From NCBI GenBank assembly GCA_035720425.1, contig DASTOB010000061.1, forward strand, positions 32,306 to 96,305: a stretch of 64,000 bases of DNA, written 5' to 3'. Below the pieces are notes generated by a model that ran no database searches, was not told the origin of the DNA, and saw nothing but the letters and a program-made list of their open reading frames with translations. Origin of the DNA: DASTOB01 sp035720425. Lineage in GTDB: Bacteria > Chloroflexota > Limnocylindria > Limnocylindrales > CSP1-4. The position numbers and the translations under genes were made by a program. Of this stretch, positions 1-9,485 are shown piece after piece. Numbering within the stretch: position 1 is the first letter of the stretch; each line of letters begins with the position of its first letter.

Positions 1-171
1 CGTCGTGTTCGGGTTGCTGTGTGGCTCGATCGCCGCCCCGCGGGCGAAGGCCAACTCCGACACGACACCGCGTGCGTCGCTGTGGATGACCCGACCGGCG
101 ATGCCACGCGTCCCGGGCGGACCGTCCGCGCGACGGTGACCGACACCGAAGCGCAGGACCTCGATCGGCAT
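1..171 (-). CDS. Cupin-like protein, N-terminal part only
   Basis: An open frame reads leftward from an ATG at 171-169 and leaves the window at base 1 without a stop (57 codons). It begins MPIEVLRFGVGHRR and later has AIEPHSNPNTT, which resembles the first histidine-containing strand of a cupin barrel. Cupins bind a metal through His/Glu residues and are either small enzymes or ligand sensors; the second half with the remaining ligands is outside the window, so no substrate can be given. It starts 11 bases after the stop of the membrane-protein gene at 183-617, so the two probably share a transcript. Cupin assignment is by resemblance of a short fragment. Confidence 0.55.
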   Translation of the reverse strand, partial: MPIEVLRFGVGHRRADGPPGTRGIAGRVIHSDARGVVSELAFARGAAIEPHSNPNTT

Positions 172-182
172 CGCCGGACGCG

Positions 183-617
183 TCAGCGGCGACGGCGAGA
201 CCGCCGGGCCGCCTTCGGGCGGATGGTGGCCTCCGGCTTGGCGAACTTCGTGCGCGAGAAGTAGCGCTGCTTGGCGAGCTTCTGCTCGTACACCGCGAGG
301 ACCGGCGGGAACTTCCGGAAGCGCACCCAGGCGAGCGTCCCGAGCCCGATCACCTCGATCGCGAGGACGAGGAAGAACTCGAACCGGAACACCGCGGCCA
401 CGATGAGCAGTGAGAACGTGATGATCCCCGTCCACAGCAGCCACTCGTACAGGTCGAGGTACGGCGGGTGGCGGTGCAGCCGGCGCGTCCGGATCACGTA
501 CAGGGCGATGAGCCCGACGAGGAGGACGAGCGATGCGACCCACGTCGGATGGAACAGGTCCGGGAAGTTCTGGCTGGTGAACGGGAGGAACAGGTAGTTC
601 CAGGGTGGAAGCGTCAC
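183..617 (-). CDS. Small membrane protein, unknown function
   Basis: 144 residues starting with GTG at 617. Three hydrophobic segments can be seen: about residues 24-43, 58-75 and 79-97, the last two separated by a very short turn. The C-terminal 40 residues are strongly basic and end in an RRSRRRR-type tail, probably cytoplasmic. I do not recognise a family. It precedes the cupin fragment by 11 bases and is divergent from purH. A TATCCT element sits seven bases before the GTG, so the transcript is probably leaderless. Real gene status rests on the hydrophobic pattern, codon use and promoter position. Confidence 0.7.
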   Translation of the reverse strand: MTLPPWNYLFLPFTSQNFPDLFHPTWVASLVLLVGLIALYVIRTRRLHRHPPYLDLYEWLLWTGIITFSLLIVAAVFRFEFFLVLAIEVIGLGTLAWVRFRKFPPVLAVYEQKLAKQRYFSRTKFAKPEATIRPKAARRSRRRR

Positions 618-624
618 GCCCGGG

Positions 625-630
625 AGGATA
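625..630 (-). promoter_or_regulatory. -10 element (TATCCT) for the membrane-protein gene
   Basis: TATCCT on the minus strand ends seven bases before the GTG start at 617, which places the expected transcription start at or next to the start codon. No convincing -35 is visible. It is one of a set of similarly placed -10 elements in this window. Confidence 0.5.
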
Positions 631-642
631 CACGGCGCACGC

Positions 643-648
643 TATACT
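643..648 (+). promoter_or_regulatory. Possible -10 element (TATACT) upstream of purH
   Basis: TATACT lies about 100 bases before the purH start in the purH/membrane-protein divergent region. No good -35 partner is present at 16-18 bases. It would leave a leader of roughly 90 bases. Weak call based only on the hexamer and position. Confidence 0.3.
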
Positions 649-746
649 CGACCGGCACGCGAGCGTCGCCTCGTCCAGTCGCGCGCTGGGACGGTCAGGC
701 CCGCGGGATCGACGCCAGACCACGGGTTTCGGGAGGGACTGCCCGG

Positions 747-2294
747 TTGCGAGCCCTGCTCTCGGTGGCGAATCGGGACGGCATCTCCACGTTCGCCCGC
801 GACCTGCTCTCCCTCGGCGTCGAGATCTTCGCCACCGACGGGACGCGCGAGCACCTGGCCGCGGACGGCATCGAGGTCGCCCCCGTTTCGGAGCTCACCC
901 AGGTGGCCGCCCTCGTCGGTGGCCAGGTCAAGACGTTCCACCCCGCGGTCTACGCCGGGATTCTCGCCCGACGTGACATCCCCGAGCAGATCGAGGAGCT
1001 GAGCGCCCACGGCATCGGCCTCATCGACGTTGTCGTCGTCAACGTCAAGGCGTTCGCGCCGGAGGTCGGCCGGCGGCTGATCGGGATCGACGAGGCGATC
1101 GAGATGATCGACGTCGGCGGGGCCGCCCTGCTCGGCGCCGCCGCGCGCAACGCGGCGGGAGTCGCGGCCGTCGCGAGCCCGGAGCACTACGCGCGCGTCG
1201 CCGACGAGATCCGGCGCCACGGCCATGTCTCGCCGGAGCTGCGCGCCCAGCTCGCCGCGGAGGCGTTCGGCGCCGTCGCGGCCTACCACGCGGAGATCGC
1301 CGCGTACCTCAACCAGATCGCCGGCACGACGTTTCCCAAGCGCCTCGCCGTGGTCCTCGAGAAGGTCGACGACCTGCCGTACGGGGAGAATCCGCACCAG
1401 CACGCCGCCTTCTACCGCGAGACGACCCACCGCTCCGGCTCGCTCGCCGACGCGACCCTCGTGCAGGGCGCGCGGCCGTCGTTCAACAACCTGCTCGACC
1501 TCGACGCGGCGTACCGGATCGCCCGCGACTACACGGCGCCGACCGTCGCGATCGTCAAGCACACGGACCCCGTGGGCCTCGCCTCGAACGACGAGCTCGT
1601 GGAGGCCTACCGCAAGGCGCTCGAGACGGACCCGGTCGCGTCGTTCGGCGGGATCGTCGGCGTCAACCGCGAGCTCGACGGGGCGACGGCGCGGGAGATC
1701 GCCGCCAACTCGTACGAGGCGGTCGTCGCACCCTCGTACAGCCAGGCGGCGCTCGGCATCCTGAAGAGCAAGCACGGCCTCGAGCTGCTCGCCATCCCGC
1801 CCGATCCGACCGAGGGCATGCGCGACTACGGCATCGCCAACCTCGACTTCAAGCGCGTCGGCGGCGGGCTGCTGGTGGAAGGGCTCGACGAGCTCGGTCT
1901 CGATCGCGGCCAGCTCCAGGTGGTGACGAAGCGGCGCCCGACGCTCGAGGAGCTGACCGACCTGCTGTTCGCCTGGCGCGCCGTGCGACACGTCCGCTCG
2001 AACGCGATCGTCCTCGCCCGCAACGCCGCCACGGTCGGGATCGGCGCCGCGCAGGCGAGTCGCCACGTATCGGTCGAGATCGCCCTGCGCCGGGCCGGCG
2101 ACCGGGCCAAGCTCGCCGTCCTCGCCAGCGACGCCTACTTCCCGTTCCCGGACGGCATCCAGCTCGCCGCAGGCGCCGGGGTGACGGCGATCATCCAGCC
2201 GGGCGGCTCGATCCGCGACGAGATGGCGATCGAGGTCGCCGACCGGCATCACCTGGCGATGGTCTTCACCGGCCGCCGGCATTTTCGTCATTAG
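747..2294 (+). CDS. purH: Bifunctional AICAR transformylase / IMP cyclohydrolase
   Basis: PurH performs the last two steps of IMP synthesis: formylation of AICAR by 10-formyl-THF, then ring closure. 515 residues, the usual family length. The start was set at TTG 747 because the family's N-terminal [12 protein letters not shown] begins there and GGGAGGGA lies eight bases upstream; longer in-frame extensions have no homology. The N-terminal cyclohydrolase domain (about 1-195) has GGQVKTFHP and FAPEVG-type loops. The C-terminal transformylase domain has [10 protein letters not shown] and the catalytic K-H pair in KHTDPVG, where the more common form is KHNNPCG. The end matches the usual GRRHFRH terminus. 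It is followed four bases later by glpX. Confidence 0.95.
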   Translation: MRALLSVANRDGISTFARDLLSLGVEIFATDGTREHLAADGIEVAPVSELTQVAALVGGQVKTFHPAVYAGILARRDIPEQIEELSAHGIGLIDVVVVNVKAFAPEVGRRLIGIDEAIEMIDVGGAALLGAAARNAAGVAAVASPEHYARVADEIRRHGHVSPELRAQLAAEAFGAVAAYHAEIAAYLNQIAGTTFPKRLAVVLEKVDDLPYGENPHQHAAFYRETTHRSGSLADATLVQGARPSFNNLLDLDAAYRIARDYTAPTVAIVKHTDPVGLASNDELVEAYRKALETDPVASFGGIVGVNRELDGATAREIAANSYEAVVAPSYSQAALGILKSKHGLELLAIPPDPTEGMRDYGIANLDFKRVGGGLLVEGLDELGLDRGQLQVVTKRRPTLEELTDLLFAWRAVRHVRSNAIVLARNAATVGIGAAQASRHVSVEIALRRAGDRAKLAVLASDAYFPFPDGIQLAAGAGVTAIIQPGGSIRDEMAIEVADRHHLAMVFTGRRHFRH

Positions 2295-2298
2295 CGGC

Positions 2299-3279
<981 letters not shown>

Positions 3280-3327
3280 CTTGACGCGCCGCGCGGGCCG
3301 GCGTCAGCGGCAGCGCCAGCGACCGCG

Positions 3328-3930
3328 TCAGCTCCCCCGCCAGCTCCCGCGATCCCGGTCCCACTCGCCGATCGGCCGTGCGGCGTCATCGCCCTCGACG
3401 CGCTCCCGTCGCCGGCGCGCCGACTCGACCGTCTCCCCCCAGCCGGGCGGCACGAGGCCGCGGGCGAGGTCGGCCAGCGGCGCGAGCACGAACAGCCGGT
3501 CGCGAGCCTCCGGATGGGGCACCTCGAGCAGCCGATCGCGATGGCCGGGATCGAGCGACATGCCCGCCGGCGGGCGCTCGACGCTGAGGCGGTGGCGGCC
3601 GAAGACGAGCAGATCGAGATCGAGCTCGCGCGGTCCCCACCGGCCGCGATCGCGCCGGCCGAACGCGCGCTCGATCCCCTTGAGCGCCACGAGGAGCGCC
3701 AGGGCCCCGGTCGCCGGGTCCGGCCCAGCGGGCACGTCGAGCGCGACGACCGCGTTCCGGAAGGCGGGCTGGTCGACGACCCCGACCGGCGCCGTCTCGT
3801 ACAGCCGCGAGACGCCGCCCAGGCGCGCGCCGGGGAGAGCGCCCAGCGCGTGGACGCCCGCCGCCAGCGTGGCCGCGGCGTCGCCGAGGTTGGCTCCCAG
3901 GCCGATATAGGTTCTGACGGTCCGTGTCAG
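3328..3930 (-). CDS. folK: 2-amino-4-hydroxy-6-hydroxymethyldihydropteridine pyrophosphokinase
   Basis: FolK transfers pyrophosphate from ATP to 6-hydroxymethyl-7,8-dihydropterin in folate synthesis. Motifs: TYIGLGANLGD near the N-terminus, YETAPVGVVDQPAFRNAV, and the signature RWGPRELDLDLLVFG followed by VPHPEARDR. The start is uncertain: I chose CTG 3930 because AGGAGG lies nine bases upstream and homology begins four codons later; an in-frame GTG at 3987 is the alternative but would overlap the divergent gene. About 200 residues, with an arginine-rich C-terminal tail beyond the domain. It stands alone, without folP or folB beside it. Confidence 0.9.
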   Translation of the reverse strand: MTRTVRTYIGLGANLGDAAATLAAGVHALGALPGARLGGVSRLYETAPVGVVDQPAFRNAVVALDVPAGPDPATGALALLVALKGIERAFGRRDRGRWGPRELDLDLLVFGRHRLSVERPPAGMSLDPGHRDRLLEVPHPEARDRLFVLAPLADLARGLVPPGWGETVESARRRRERVEGDDAARPIGEWDRDRGSWRGS

Positions 3931-3968
3931 CTCACCGGCCCTCCTCGCGATGCGTCGATGCCCGTCGC

Positions 3969-3974
3969 TATGCT
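3969..3974 (+). promoter_or_regulatory. -10 element (TATGCT) for the nucleotidyltransferase-like gene
   Basis: TATGCT ends seven bases before GTG 3982. This spacing matches the other leaderless-type promoters in the window and is the main reason for choosing 3982 as the start of the downstream gene. Confidence 0.4.
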
Positions 3975-3981
3975 CGCACTC

Positions 3982-5004
3982 GTGCACGACGTCGCGGTTC
4001 GCATTCTTCACCCCCCGCCGTCGCCGCGGGCCGGCGAACTCGAGCGGCTGCTCGTCGATGCCCGCCGCGACAACGCGGAGCGCCAGGCCTCCGGGTTCGC
4101 CCGGGCCGGGGCGAGCGACGTCCGGATCGAGGGGGACGCCGACGACGTCCCGTTCGGCGCGCGCCTCCGGGCGATCGTGGCGCAGATCGGTCGCCGCGGG
4201 CTCGTGCTGCTCGGGTCCGGCGCCGTGCCGCTCGCTCGGCCCGCTGACCGGCGCGCCTTGGTAACGGCTGCGGCAGCCGACGGGTCGACCGTCCTCGCCA
4301 ACAACCGCTACTCGGCGGACATCGTCGCGATCCCGCGGCCGTGGGACCTCGACGGGATCCCGGACCTCGCGACCGACAACGGGCTGCCGCGCTGGCTCGA
4401 GGAGGTCGCCGGCCGGCCGGTCGCCGACCTTCGGCGACGCTGGCGTCTCGCGGTCGACCTCGATTCGCCGCTCGATGCCGCGCTGATCGGCCGGCCGGTG
4501 GCGACCGCGTCCACCGTCCTCGCCCGCCTCGACGCCGTCGCGGCCGTCGCCAGGGACGCGACGGCCGAGCTCGTCGTGGCAGGTCGCACGAGCGCGGCAA
4601 CGCTCACATGGATGGAGACGGCGGCGCGGGCCCGCGTCCGCGCGCTCGTCGAGGAGCGCGGGCTCAGGACCCGCCGGACGGACCAACGACCGGCGCGATC
4701 CGTCCTCGGGCTGCTGCTCGACCGAGCCGGACCGGACGGGCTGGGAGCGGTGCTCGCGGAGCTCGGTGACGCCGCCCTCGTCGATACACGGGTGCTCCTC
4801 GCGCATCGCTGCGGGGCGGACGAGCGATCCTGGCCCGCCCCGGAGGACCGGTTCGCGTCCGACCTCCTGCTCGCGGACCGCGTGCGCGACCCGTGGCTGC
4901 GTGCGCTCACGGCCTCCGCCGTCGCGGCTCCGATCCCGGTCGTCCTCGGCGGCCACACCCTCGTGGGTCCGGGCGTCCGGTACGCGTTGCGGTCCCCGGC
5001 GTGA
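3982..5004 (+). CDS. Nucleotidyltransferase-like protein of unknown specificity
   Basis: About 340 residues from GTG 3982 (in-frame ATGs at 3958 and 3970 are alternatives; 3982 fits the TATGCT -10). The middle portion LVLLGSGAVPLARPADRR...TVLANNRYSADIVAIPRP recalls the GT-A fold nucleotidyltransferases of the CofC/MobA type, where a dinucleotide-binding strand is followed by an Asn-rich loop. The second half is Ala/Arg-rich and I cannot assign it. The stop overlaps the GTG of the methyltransferase gene, so the two are translationally coupled; both precede the complex I operon in the same direction. Enzyme class is a tentative resemblance only. Confidence 0.6.
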   Translation: MHDVAVRILHPPPSPRAGELERLLVDARRDNAERQASGFARAGASDVRIEGDADDVPFGARLRAIVAQIGRRGLVLLGSGAVPLARPADRRALVTAAAADGSTVLANNRYSADIVAIPRPWDLDGIPDLATDNGLPRWLEEVAGRPVADLRRRWRLAVDLDSPLDAALIGRPVATASTVLARLDAVAAVARDATAELVVAGRTSAATLTWMETAARARVRALVEERGLRTRRTDQRPARSVLGLLLDRAGPDGLGAVLAELGDAALVDTRVLLAHRCGADERSWPAPEDRFASDLLLADRVRDPWLRALTASAVAAPIPVVLGGHTLVGPGVRYALRSPA

Positions 5005-6206
5005 ACGGCAACGGCGCCAGCCTGGGGCTGCGACGCGTTCCGCCGCCAGACCTCGATGCGGTCGGGAGTGACGCCGTCCTCGAGGAGCGGATTCGCGCGG
5101 AGATCGCGGCGAGCGGCCCGATCACGTTCGCCCACTACATGGAGATCGCCCAGTACGACCCCGAGCGCGGCTACTACCGGGTGGCCGACGCCCGGCCGGG
5201 ACGGGGCGGCGACTTCCTGACCGCACCGGAGGCGCATCCGATCTTCGGCCACGCCGTGTCGCGCCAGATCCACGACGTGTGGCAGCGGCTCGGCGAGCCG
5301 GATCCGTTCGTCGTTCGGGAGTACGGGGCCGGCGCCGGGGCGCTCGCGGCAGCCGTGCTCGACGGGCTCGCGGCCGACGGTTCCGGATTAGGCGGCCGCC
5401 TGCGCTACCGCGCCGTCGAAGTCGATCGGCGGCGGCTCGACGAGCTCACGGCGCGCCTGGCCGCGACCGGGCACGCGGCCGCCTTCGAGCCGGATGACGG
5501 CGCGCCGATCACGGGCGTCGTCGTCGCCAACGAGGTCCTCGACGCACTGCCGTTCCATCGGGTCGTCGCGCGCGGCGGACGCCTGCGCGAGGTGCGCGTC
5601 GGGATCGGCCCGTCTGGCCGGCTGGAGGACGTGGAGGGTGACCCCTCGACGCCGGCTCTCGAGGCCCGACTCGATGACGAGGGGATCCGTCTCGCGGACG
5701 ATCAGCAGGCGGAGATCTGCCTCGCGCTGGATTCGTGGGTCGCGACGGCCGCCTCCGGGCTCGCGCGCGGCCTGCTCCTCCTCATCGACTACGGGCACCC
5801 GGCAGCGGAGCTGTACGACGGGCGCCGGCGCCCGCACGGAACGCTCGCCGCCTACGTCCGTCACACGGTCCACGAGGACCCGTACCGCCACGTCGGCCGC
5901 CAGGACCTCACCGCCCACGTCGACGTGACCGCCGTCGAGCGCGCGGCGGCGCGAGCCGGCCTCGACCGGCTCGGCGTGACGACGCAGGGCGAATTCCTCG
6001 CCTCGCTCGATGCCGGCGAGCTGCTCGTCGCGCTCGGCCAGGCGACGGGGACGACGGTGCCGGACTACCTGACCGCCCGCTCGGCCCTCGCACGGATGAT
6101 CGATCCGGCCGCCATGGGCCGCTTCCGGGTCATGCTGTTCGGGCGGGGCCTGGACGTCCGGCCGCCGCTCCGCGGGCTCACGGTCAGGGTTCGCCGTGGC
6201 ACGTGA
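5001..6206 (+). CDS. MidA/NDUFAF7-type SAM-dependent arginine methyltransferase
   Basis: Belongs to the COG1565 family. The mitochondrial member NDUFAF7 symmetrically dimethylates an arginine of the NuoD-equivalent subunit NDUFS2 and is needed for complex I assembly. Here: ITFAHYMEIAQYDPERGYY near the N-terminus, the SAM-binding EYGAGAGALA (from residue 107), VVANEVLDALPFHRV, and LLIDYGHPAAELYDGRR, all typical of the family. 401 residues. Start GTG 5001 overlaps the stop of the previous gene. It ends 320 bases before nuoA and reads toward the complex I operon, which supports the same job here. The methylation activity itself is inferred from the family and position. Confidence 0.88.
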   Translation: MNGNGASLGLRRVPPPDLDAVGSDAVLEERIRAEIAASGPITFAHYMEIAQYDPERGYYRVADARPGRGGDFLTAPEAHPIFGHAVSRQIHDVWQRLGEPDPFVVREYGAGAGALAAAVLDGLAADGSGLGGRLRYRAVEVDRRRLDELTARLAATGHAAAFEPDDGAPITGVVVANEVLDALPFHRVVARGGRLREVRVGIGPSGRLEDVEGDPSTPALEARLDDEGIRLADDQQAEICLALDSWVATAASGLARGLLLLIDYGHPAAELYDGRRRPHGTLAAYVRHTVHEDPYRHVGRQDLTAHVDVTAVERAAARAGLDRLGVTTQGEFLASLDAGELLVALGQATGTTVPDYLTARSALARMIDPAAMGRFRVMLFGRGLDVRPPLRGLTVRVRRGT

Positions 6207-6298
6207 CGCGGGATGCGCGTTCCGGGTACGGCATTCTGCCTATTGCCGCGCGACGATCCCGGCGCGCACGCTCCGAGGTGCCGGTTACGGCGCACCGC

Positions 6299-6349
6299 CG
6301 GGGAGCGGATCGTGATCCTGCACGCGCGCTCGGCGCGATCCGCTCCCCG
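6299..6349 (+). terminator. Strong hairpin after the methyltransferase gene
   Basis: Arms 6299-6312 and 6336-6349 are perfectly complementary (14 pairs, core GGGGAGCGGATCG) around a 23-base loop. There is no T-run afterwards, so it is not a classical intrinsic terminator. It could act as a factor-dependent or U-less terminator for the 3982-6206 unit, or as an RNA or DNA structure upstream of the nuo promoter. Confidence 0.45.
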
Positions 6350-6403
6350 ACCCTCGTCACGATCGAAGGCTCGTGACGCGCGCGCCGTACGTGCGGGTCC
6401 CCC

Positions 6404-6412
6404 TGCTAGAAT
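6404..6412 (+). promoter_or_regulatory. Extended -10 promoter for the nuo operon
   Basis: TGCTAGAAT reads as an extended -10 (TGn followed by TAGAAT, 6407-6412). No clear -35 is present. The expected transcription start falls about where the ATG of the leader frame (6423) begins, so the operon mRNA would start at, or almost at, a coding sequence. Confidence 0.5.
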
Positions 6413-6422
6413 GACCACGCGG

Positions 6423-6530
6423 ATGGGGACCATTCGAACTGCCCGCCGCCCACCCCAGGGGAAGTCCGATCCACCGTTCCGTGAGCGCCGCCGCAGGGGC
6501 CGGCGAGCGCCTTCAGTGAGGCTCGCGTGA
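6423..6530 (+). CDS. Possible 35-residue leader peptide upstream of nuoA
   Basis: ATG 6423 opens a 35-codon frame whose TGA stop (6528-6530) overlaps the GTG of nuoA in the same GTGA arrangement used throughout this operon. The peptide is very basic, with an RRRRGRR stretch near its end, and matches nothing I know. The ATG is ten bases after the -10 element, as in the leaderless genes of this window. It could be a coupling leader that delivers ribosomes to nuoA, which has no visible ribosome-binding site. Coding status is unproven. Confidence 0.35.
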   Translation: MGTIRTARRPPQGKSDPPFRERRRRGRRAPSVRLA

Positions 6531-6883
6531 CCGGCATCTGGTACGTCGTCGGGTTCGCCGTCGCCGGCGTGTCGTTCGTCTTTCTGACGATCGGCGCGGC
6601 GTGGCTCATCTCGCATCGCAACCGGGGCGACGTCCACAAGGGCCTGCCGTACGAGTCCGGCATTGACACATTCGGCGACACGCACGGGCGGTTCGGCCTG
6701 TCGTTCTACATCTACGCGCTGCTGTTCGTCGCCTTCGACATCGAAGTGATCTTCCTCTACCTTTGGGCCATCGTGTTCCGCGATCTCCTGCTCGGCGGGT
6801 TCATCAGCATGCTCATCTTCGTCGTCGTCCTCCTATTCGGGCTGTTCTACGCCTGGCGGAAGGGGGTGCTGTCGTGGGACTGA
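6527..6883 (+). CDS. nuoA: NADH-quinone oxidoreductase subunit A
   Basis: Membrane subunit near the quinone site of complex I. 118 residues with three transmembrane helices (about 3-25, 63-83, 88-110). The family's loop [40 protein letters not shown] is present, with the conserved acidic residues in [11 protein letters not shown]. Start GTG 6527 overlaps the stop of the leader frame. First gene of the 13-gene operon. No Shine-Dalgarno sequence is visible, so translation probably depends on coupling. Confidence 0.95.
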   Translation: MTGIWYVVGFAVAGVSFVFLTIGAAWLISHRNRGDVHKGLPYESGIDTFGDTHGRFGLSFYIYALLFVAFDIEVIFLYLWAIVFRDLLLGGFISMLIFVVVLLFGLFYAWRKGVLSWD

Positions 6884-7569
6884 AGCCGGACGCCACGACC
6901 GCCGTCGTGACGACCGGGTCGACCGACGTCGTCGAGGCCATCGAGGTACCGAATGCCCTGTGGCAGCCGTCGGATCCGGCGGCCTACGGTGGCGGGCAGC
7001 CGACCGACATCACGCACCTCCGGGAGCTCGCTGAGGGCGACGCCCTGCGCCGTGACAACGCCCGCTGGTCCGGCGCGCTCGAGATCATCCCGACCAAGGC
7101 GGACTACGTCCTCGACCTGATCCGTGCCAACAGCCTGTGGCCGCTCCTGTCCGGCCTGGCCTGCTGCGCCTTCGAGATGATGTCGAGCGCGACGAGCAAG
7201 AACGACATCGATCGGTGGGGGATGTTCCCGTTCCGGGCCAGCCCACGCCAGGCGGACGTGCTCATCGTCGCAGGCACGCTCACGACGAAGATGGCCGGGC
7301 CGCTCGTCCGGCTGTGGGAGCAGATGCCGGAGCCCAAGTGGTGCGTGGCGATGGGCGACTGCACGTGCTCCGGCGGCCGCTACAAGCGGAGCTACTCGAC
7401 GGTCGAGGGCATCGATCGGGTCATGCCGGTCGACGTCTACGTGCCGGGCTGCCCGCCGCGGCCGGAGGGCCTCATCTACGGGATGATGAAGCTCCAGCAG
7501 CTCGTCAAGGACCGCCGCGGACACTGGCCGGAGCGGGCGATCGGACCGACGGTTCCCGAGGACGTCTGA
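6874..7569 (+). CDS. nuoB: NADH-quinone oxidoreductase subunit B (cluster N2)
   Basis: NuoB carries cluster N2, the last iron-sulfur centre before quinone. 231 residues. The N2 ligands are seen as the tandem Cys97-Cys98 (ACCAFE), the Cys163 region (MGDCTCSGG) and Cys193 (PGCPPRPEG). Start GTG 6874 overlaps the end of nuoA by ten bases. The first 60 residues form an extension longer than in typical NuoB. The core looks normal, so electron delivery to quinone should be intact even though the input module of this complex is remodelled. Confidence 0.96.
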   Translation: MGLKPDATTAVVTTGSTDVVEAIEVPNALWQPSDPAAYGGGQPTDITHLRELAEGDALRRDNARWSGALEIIPTKADYVLDLIRANSLWPLLSGLACCAFEMMSSATSKNDIDRWGMFPFRASPRQADVLIVAGTLTTKMAGPLVRLWEQMPEPKWCVAMGDCTCSGGRYKRSYSTVEGIDRVMPVDVYVPGCPPRPEGLIYGMMKLQQLVKDRRGHWPERAIGPTVPEDV

Positions 7570-8118
7570 GTGGACAAGGCCCTGGCCCGCCGGCTCGAGG
7601 CGCGCTTCGGTTCGACCCTGGCGGGCCCCGTCCGGCAGCGCCACGACGAGACCGAGATCCGGATCGCCGCGAGCGAGGTCCCGGAGGTCATGCGCGCGCT
7701 CCATGACGAGCCGGAGTTCGGGTTCGAGCTCCTCGCGGACCTGGCCGGCGTCGACACCGGCGAGGTCATGCAGGTCGTCTATCACCTGTGGAGCGCGACG
7801 AGCCCGGACTGGCTGCGGGTCATCGCCGACGGCCTGCCGCGCGAGGCGCCGCGTGCGCCGTCCGTGACCTTCCTGTGGAAGGGCGCGGAGTGGCTCGAGC
7901 GCGAGGCGTATGACATGTTCGGGATCACGTTCGAGGGCAACCGGGATCTGCGGCGCATCTTCATGCCGCCTGACTACACCTCCTTTCCGCTGCGCAAGGA
8001 CTTCTACCTGGCGGACGATGCAGCGCGTTCGCCCGGCGCGGGCGTGCGCCACATGGAACGCACGCACGAGCCCGCCAATACCCCGGGCGCCGAGCGCACC
8101 CGGCGGGTCAGGACGTGA
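7570..8118 (+). CDS. nuoC: NADH-quinone oxidoreductase subunit C
   Basis: Peripheral-arm subunit (30 kDa type) that packs against NuoD. 182 residues from GTG 7570, directly after the nuoB stop. The family stretch FLWKGAEWLEREAYDMFGITFEGNRDLRRIFMPPDYTSFPLRKDF is present, containing the diagnostic ER-E-YDMFGI-F-G-P-L-RI pattern. NuoC and NuoD are separate here, not fused as in E. coli. Confidence 0.95.
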   Translation: MDKALARRLEARFGSTLAGPVRQRHDETEIRIAASEVPEVMRALHDEPEFGFELLADLAGVDTGEVMQVVYHLWSATSPDWLRVIADGLPREAPRAPSVTFLWKGAEWLEREAYDMFGITFEGNRDLRRIFMPPDYTSFPLRKDFYLADDAARSPGAGVRHMERTHEPANTPGAERTRRVRT

Positions 8119-8131
8119 GCGACCAGCGGCG

Positions 8132-9352
8132 ATGACGACCGAGTCGCGCCACGCGTCCGCCGATGACCCGCGCGTCCTGCTCGACGAGCAGGTCGGCGTG
8201 TTCGAGCCGGTCCCGCCATACCCGCCGCGCACAGAACGCGAGGCGGAGTTCTACACGCTGCGCGACGGCGAGATGTTCATCAACATCGGGCCGCACCATC
8301 CGTCCACCCACGGCGTCCTGCGGGTGGTGATGAAGATCGACGGCGAGAACGTCGTCGATCTCGATCCCGTCCTCGGCTACCTCCATCGCGGCGTCGAAAA
8401 GCTGTGCGAGAACGCGGACTTCCATCACACGATCGCGTACATGGATCCGCTCGAATACATCGCCTCGCTGTTCTGCGAGTGGCCGGCGGTCATGGCCTAC
8501 GAGAAGCTGCTCGACGTGGGGGTGCCGCGGCGGGCGGAGTACATCCGGGTCCTGACCGGTGAGCTGAACCGGATCTCGAGCCATGCGCTCGCGATGGGCT
8601 TCCATGCCCTCGACCTCGGCGGGCTGACCCCGATCCTCTACTCGTTCATCGAGCGCGACGAGATCGTCGAAATGCTCGCCTCGATCACCGGCCAGCGGAT
8701 GCTCTTCAACTACTTTCGGATCGGCGGCGTCAACGGCGACCTCAACCACGACTTCATGAGTCGCCTCGGGACGTGGATGAGCCGCGCGACGACCCAGATC
8801 GAGGCCAACACGGGACTGCTCAACGAGAACGAGATCTTCGTCCGGCGCAACCGCGGGCTCGGGACGATTGACCCCCAGACCGCGCTGCGGATGTGCTGGA
8901 CCGGCCCGAACCTCCGCGCGACCGGCATCCCGTTCGACATCCGGCGAGCCCACCCGTACTCGGTCTACCCGGAGCTCGACTTCGACATCCCGACCCGGTC
9001 GGAAGGCGACGCGCTGGCCCGCTACCTGCTCCGCATCGACGAGATCAAGCAGAGCCTGCGGATCATCGACCAGTGCCTCCACGAGATGCCGGACGGTCCG
9101 ATCATGGCCAAGCTGCCGCGCCTGCTCCGGCCCCGGCCGGGCCGGGCCTTCGCCGCGGTCGAGGGACCGCGCGGTGAGTACGCGATCTACGCCGTGAGCG
9201 ACGGGACGGACCAGCCGTTCCGCTTCCGCATCCACGACCCGAGCTTCCTCCACCTGCAGTCGTTCAACCTGCTCATGGAGGGTCGCCTCATCGCCGACTG
9301 GATGGCGATCAACGCGAGCCTCGACCCGATCATGGGCGGCGTCGACAAATGA
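8132..9352 (+). CDS. nuoD: NADH-quinone oxidoreductase subunit D
   Basis: The 49-kDa-type subunit that forms the quinone pocket with NuoB. 406 residues from ATG 8132. It contains NIGPHHPSTHGVLR (quinone-site His of HHPSTHG), LGYLHRGVEKLCE and the C-terminal PFRFRIHDPSF with the end in GGVDK (family GEVDR). Arg86 in LHRG aligns with the arginine of NDUFS2 that NDUFAF7 methylates in mitochondria. The likely methyltransferase lies just upstream at 5001-6206. Followed by a 133-base gap before nuoH, the longest in the operon, which contains a small cgtagc/gctacg hairpin. Confidence 0.96.
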   Translation: MTTESRHASADDPRVLLDEQVGVFEPVPPYPPRTEREAEFYTLRDGEMFINIGPHHPSTHGVLRVVMKIDGENVVDLDPVLGYLHRGVEKLCENADFHHTIAYMDPLEYIASLFCEWPAVMAYEKLLDVGVPRRAEYIRVLTGELNRISSHALAMGFHALDLGGLTPILYSFIERDEIVEMLASITGQRMLFNYFRIGGVNGDLNHDFMSRLGTWMSRATTQIEANTGLLNENEIFVRRNRGLGTIDPQTALRMCWTGPNLRATGIPFDIRRAHPYSVYPELDFDIPTRSEGDALARYLLRIDEIKQSLRIIDQCLHEMPDGPIMAKLPRLLRPRPGRAFAAVEGPRGEYAIYAVSDGTDQPFRFRIHDPSFLHLQSFNLLMEGRLIADWMAINASLDPIMGGVDK

Positions 9353-9485
9353 CGGCCGCGCTGGGACGGCCGACGCCCGCGTTGCCGACTGCGCGGGTGC
9401 GCTCACGTAGCGTGGGCTACGCTCGCTTCCCTGCTCGTCGGCGCCTTGGCCTCGGCTCGTCCGAGCGCGGCCACGGGATGCTCGC

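Larger units (their letters stand above)
6207..6526 (+). other. Complex I upstream region: hairpin, promoter and short leader frame
   Basis: 320 bases between the methyltransferase and nuoA. The first 90 bases show nothing I can name. Then come a 14-base-pair hairpin (6299-6349), an extended -10 promoter (6404-6412) and a 35-codon open frame running into nuoA, each listed separately. Confidence 0.6.

Noticed and set aside
1..264. Plus-strand 81-residue frame at the left edge
   Set aside because: Overlaps the minus-strand cupin fragment and membrane-protein gene, both with better protein features; its own sequence is Arg/Asp-rich shadow.
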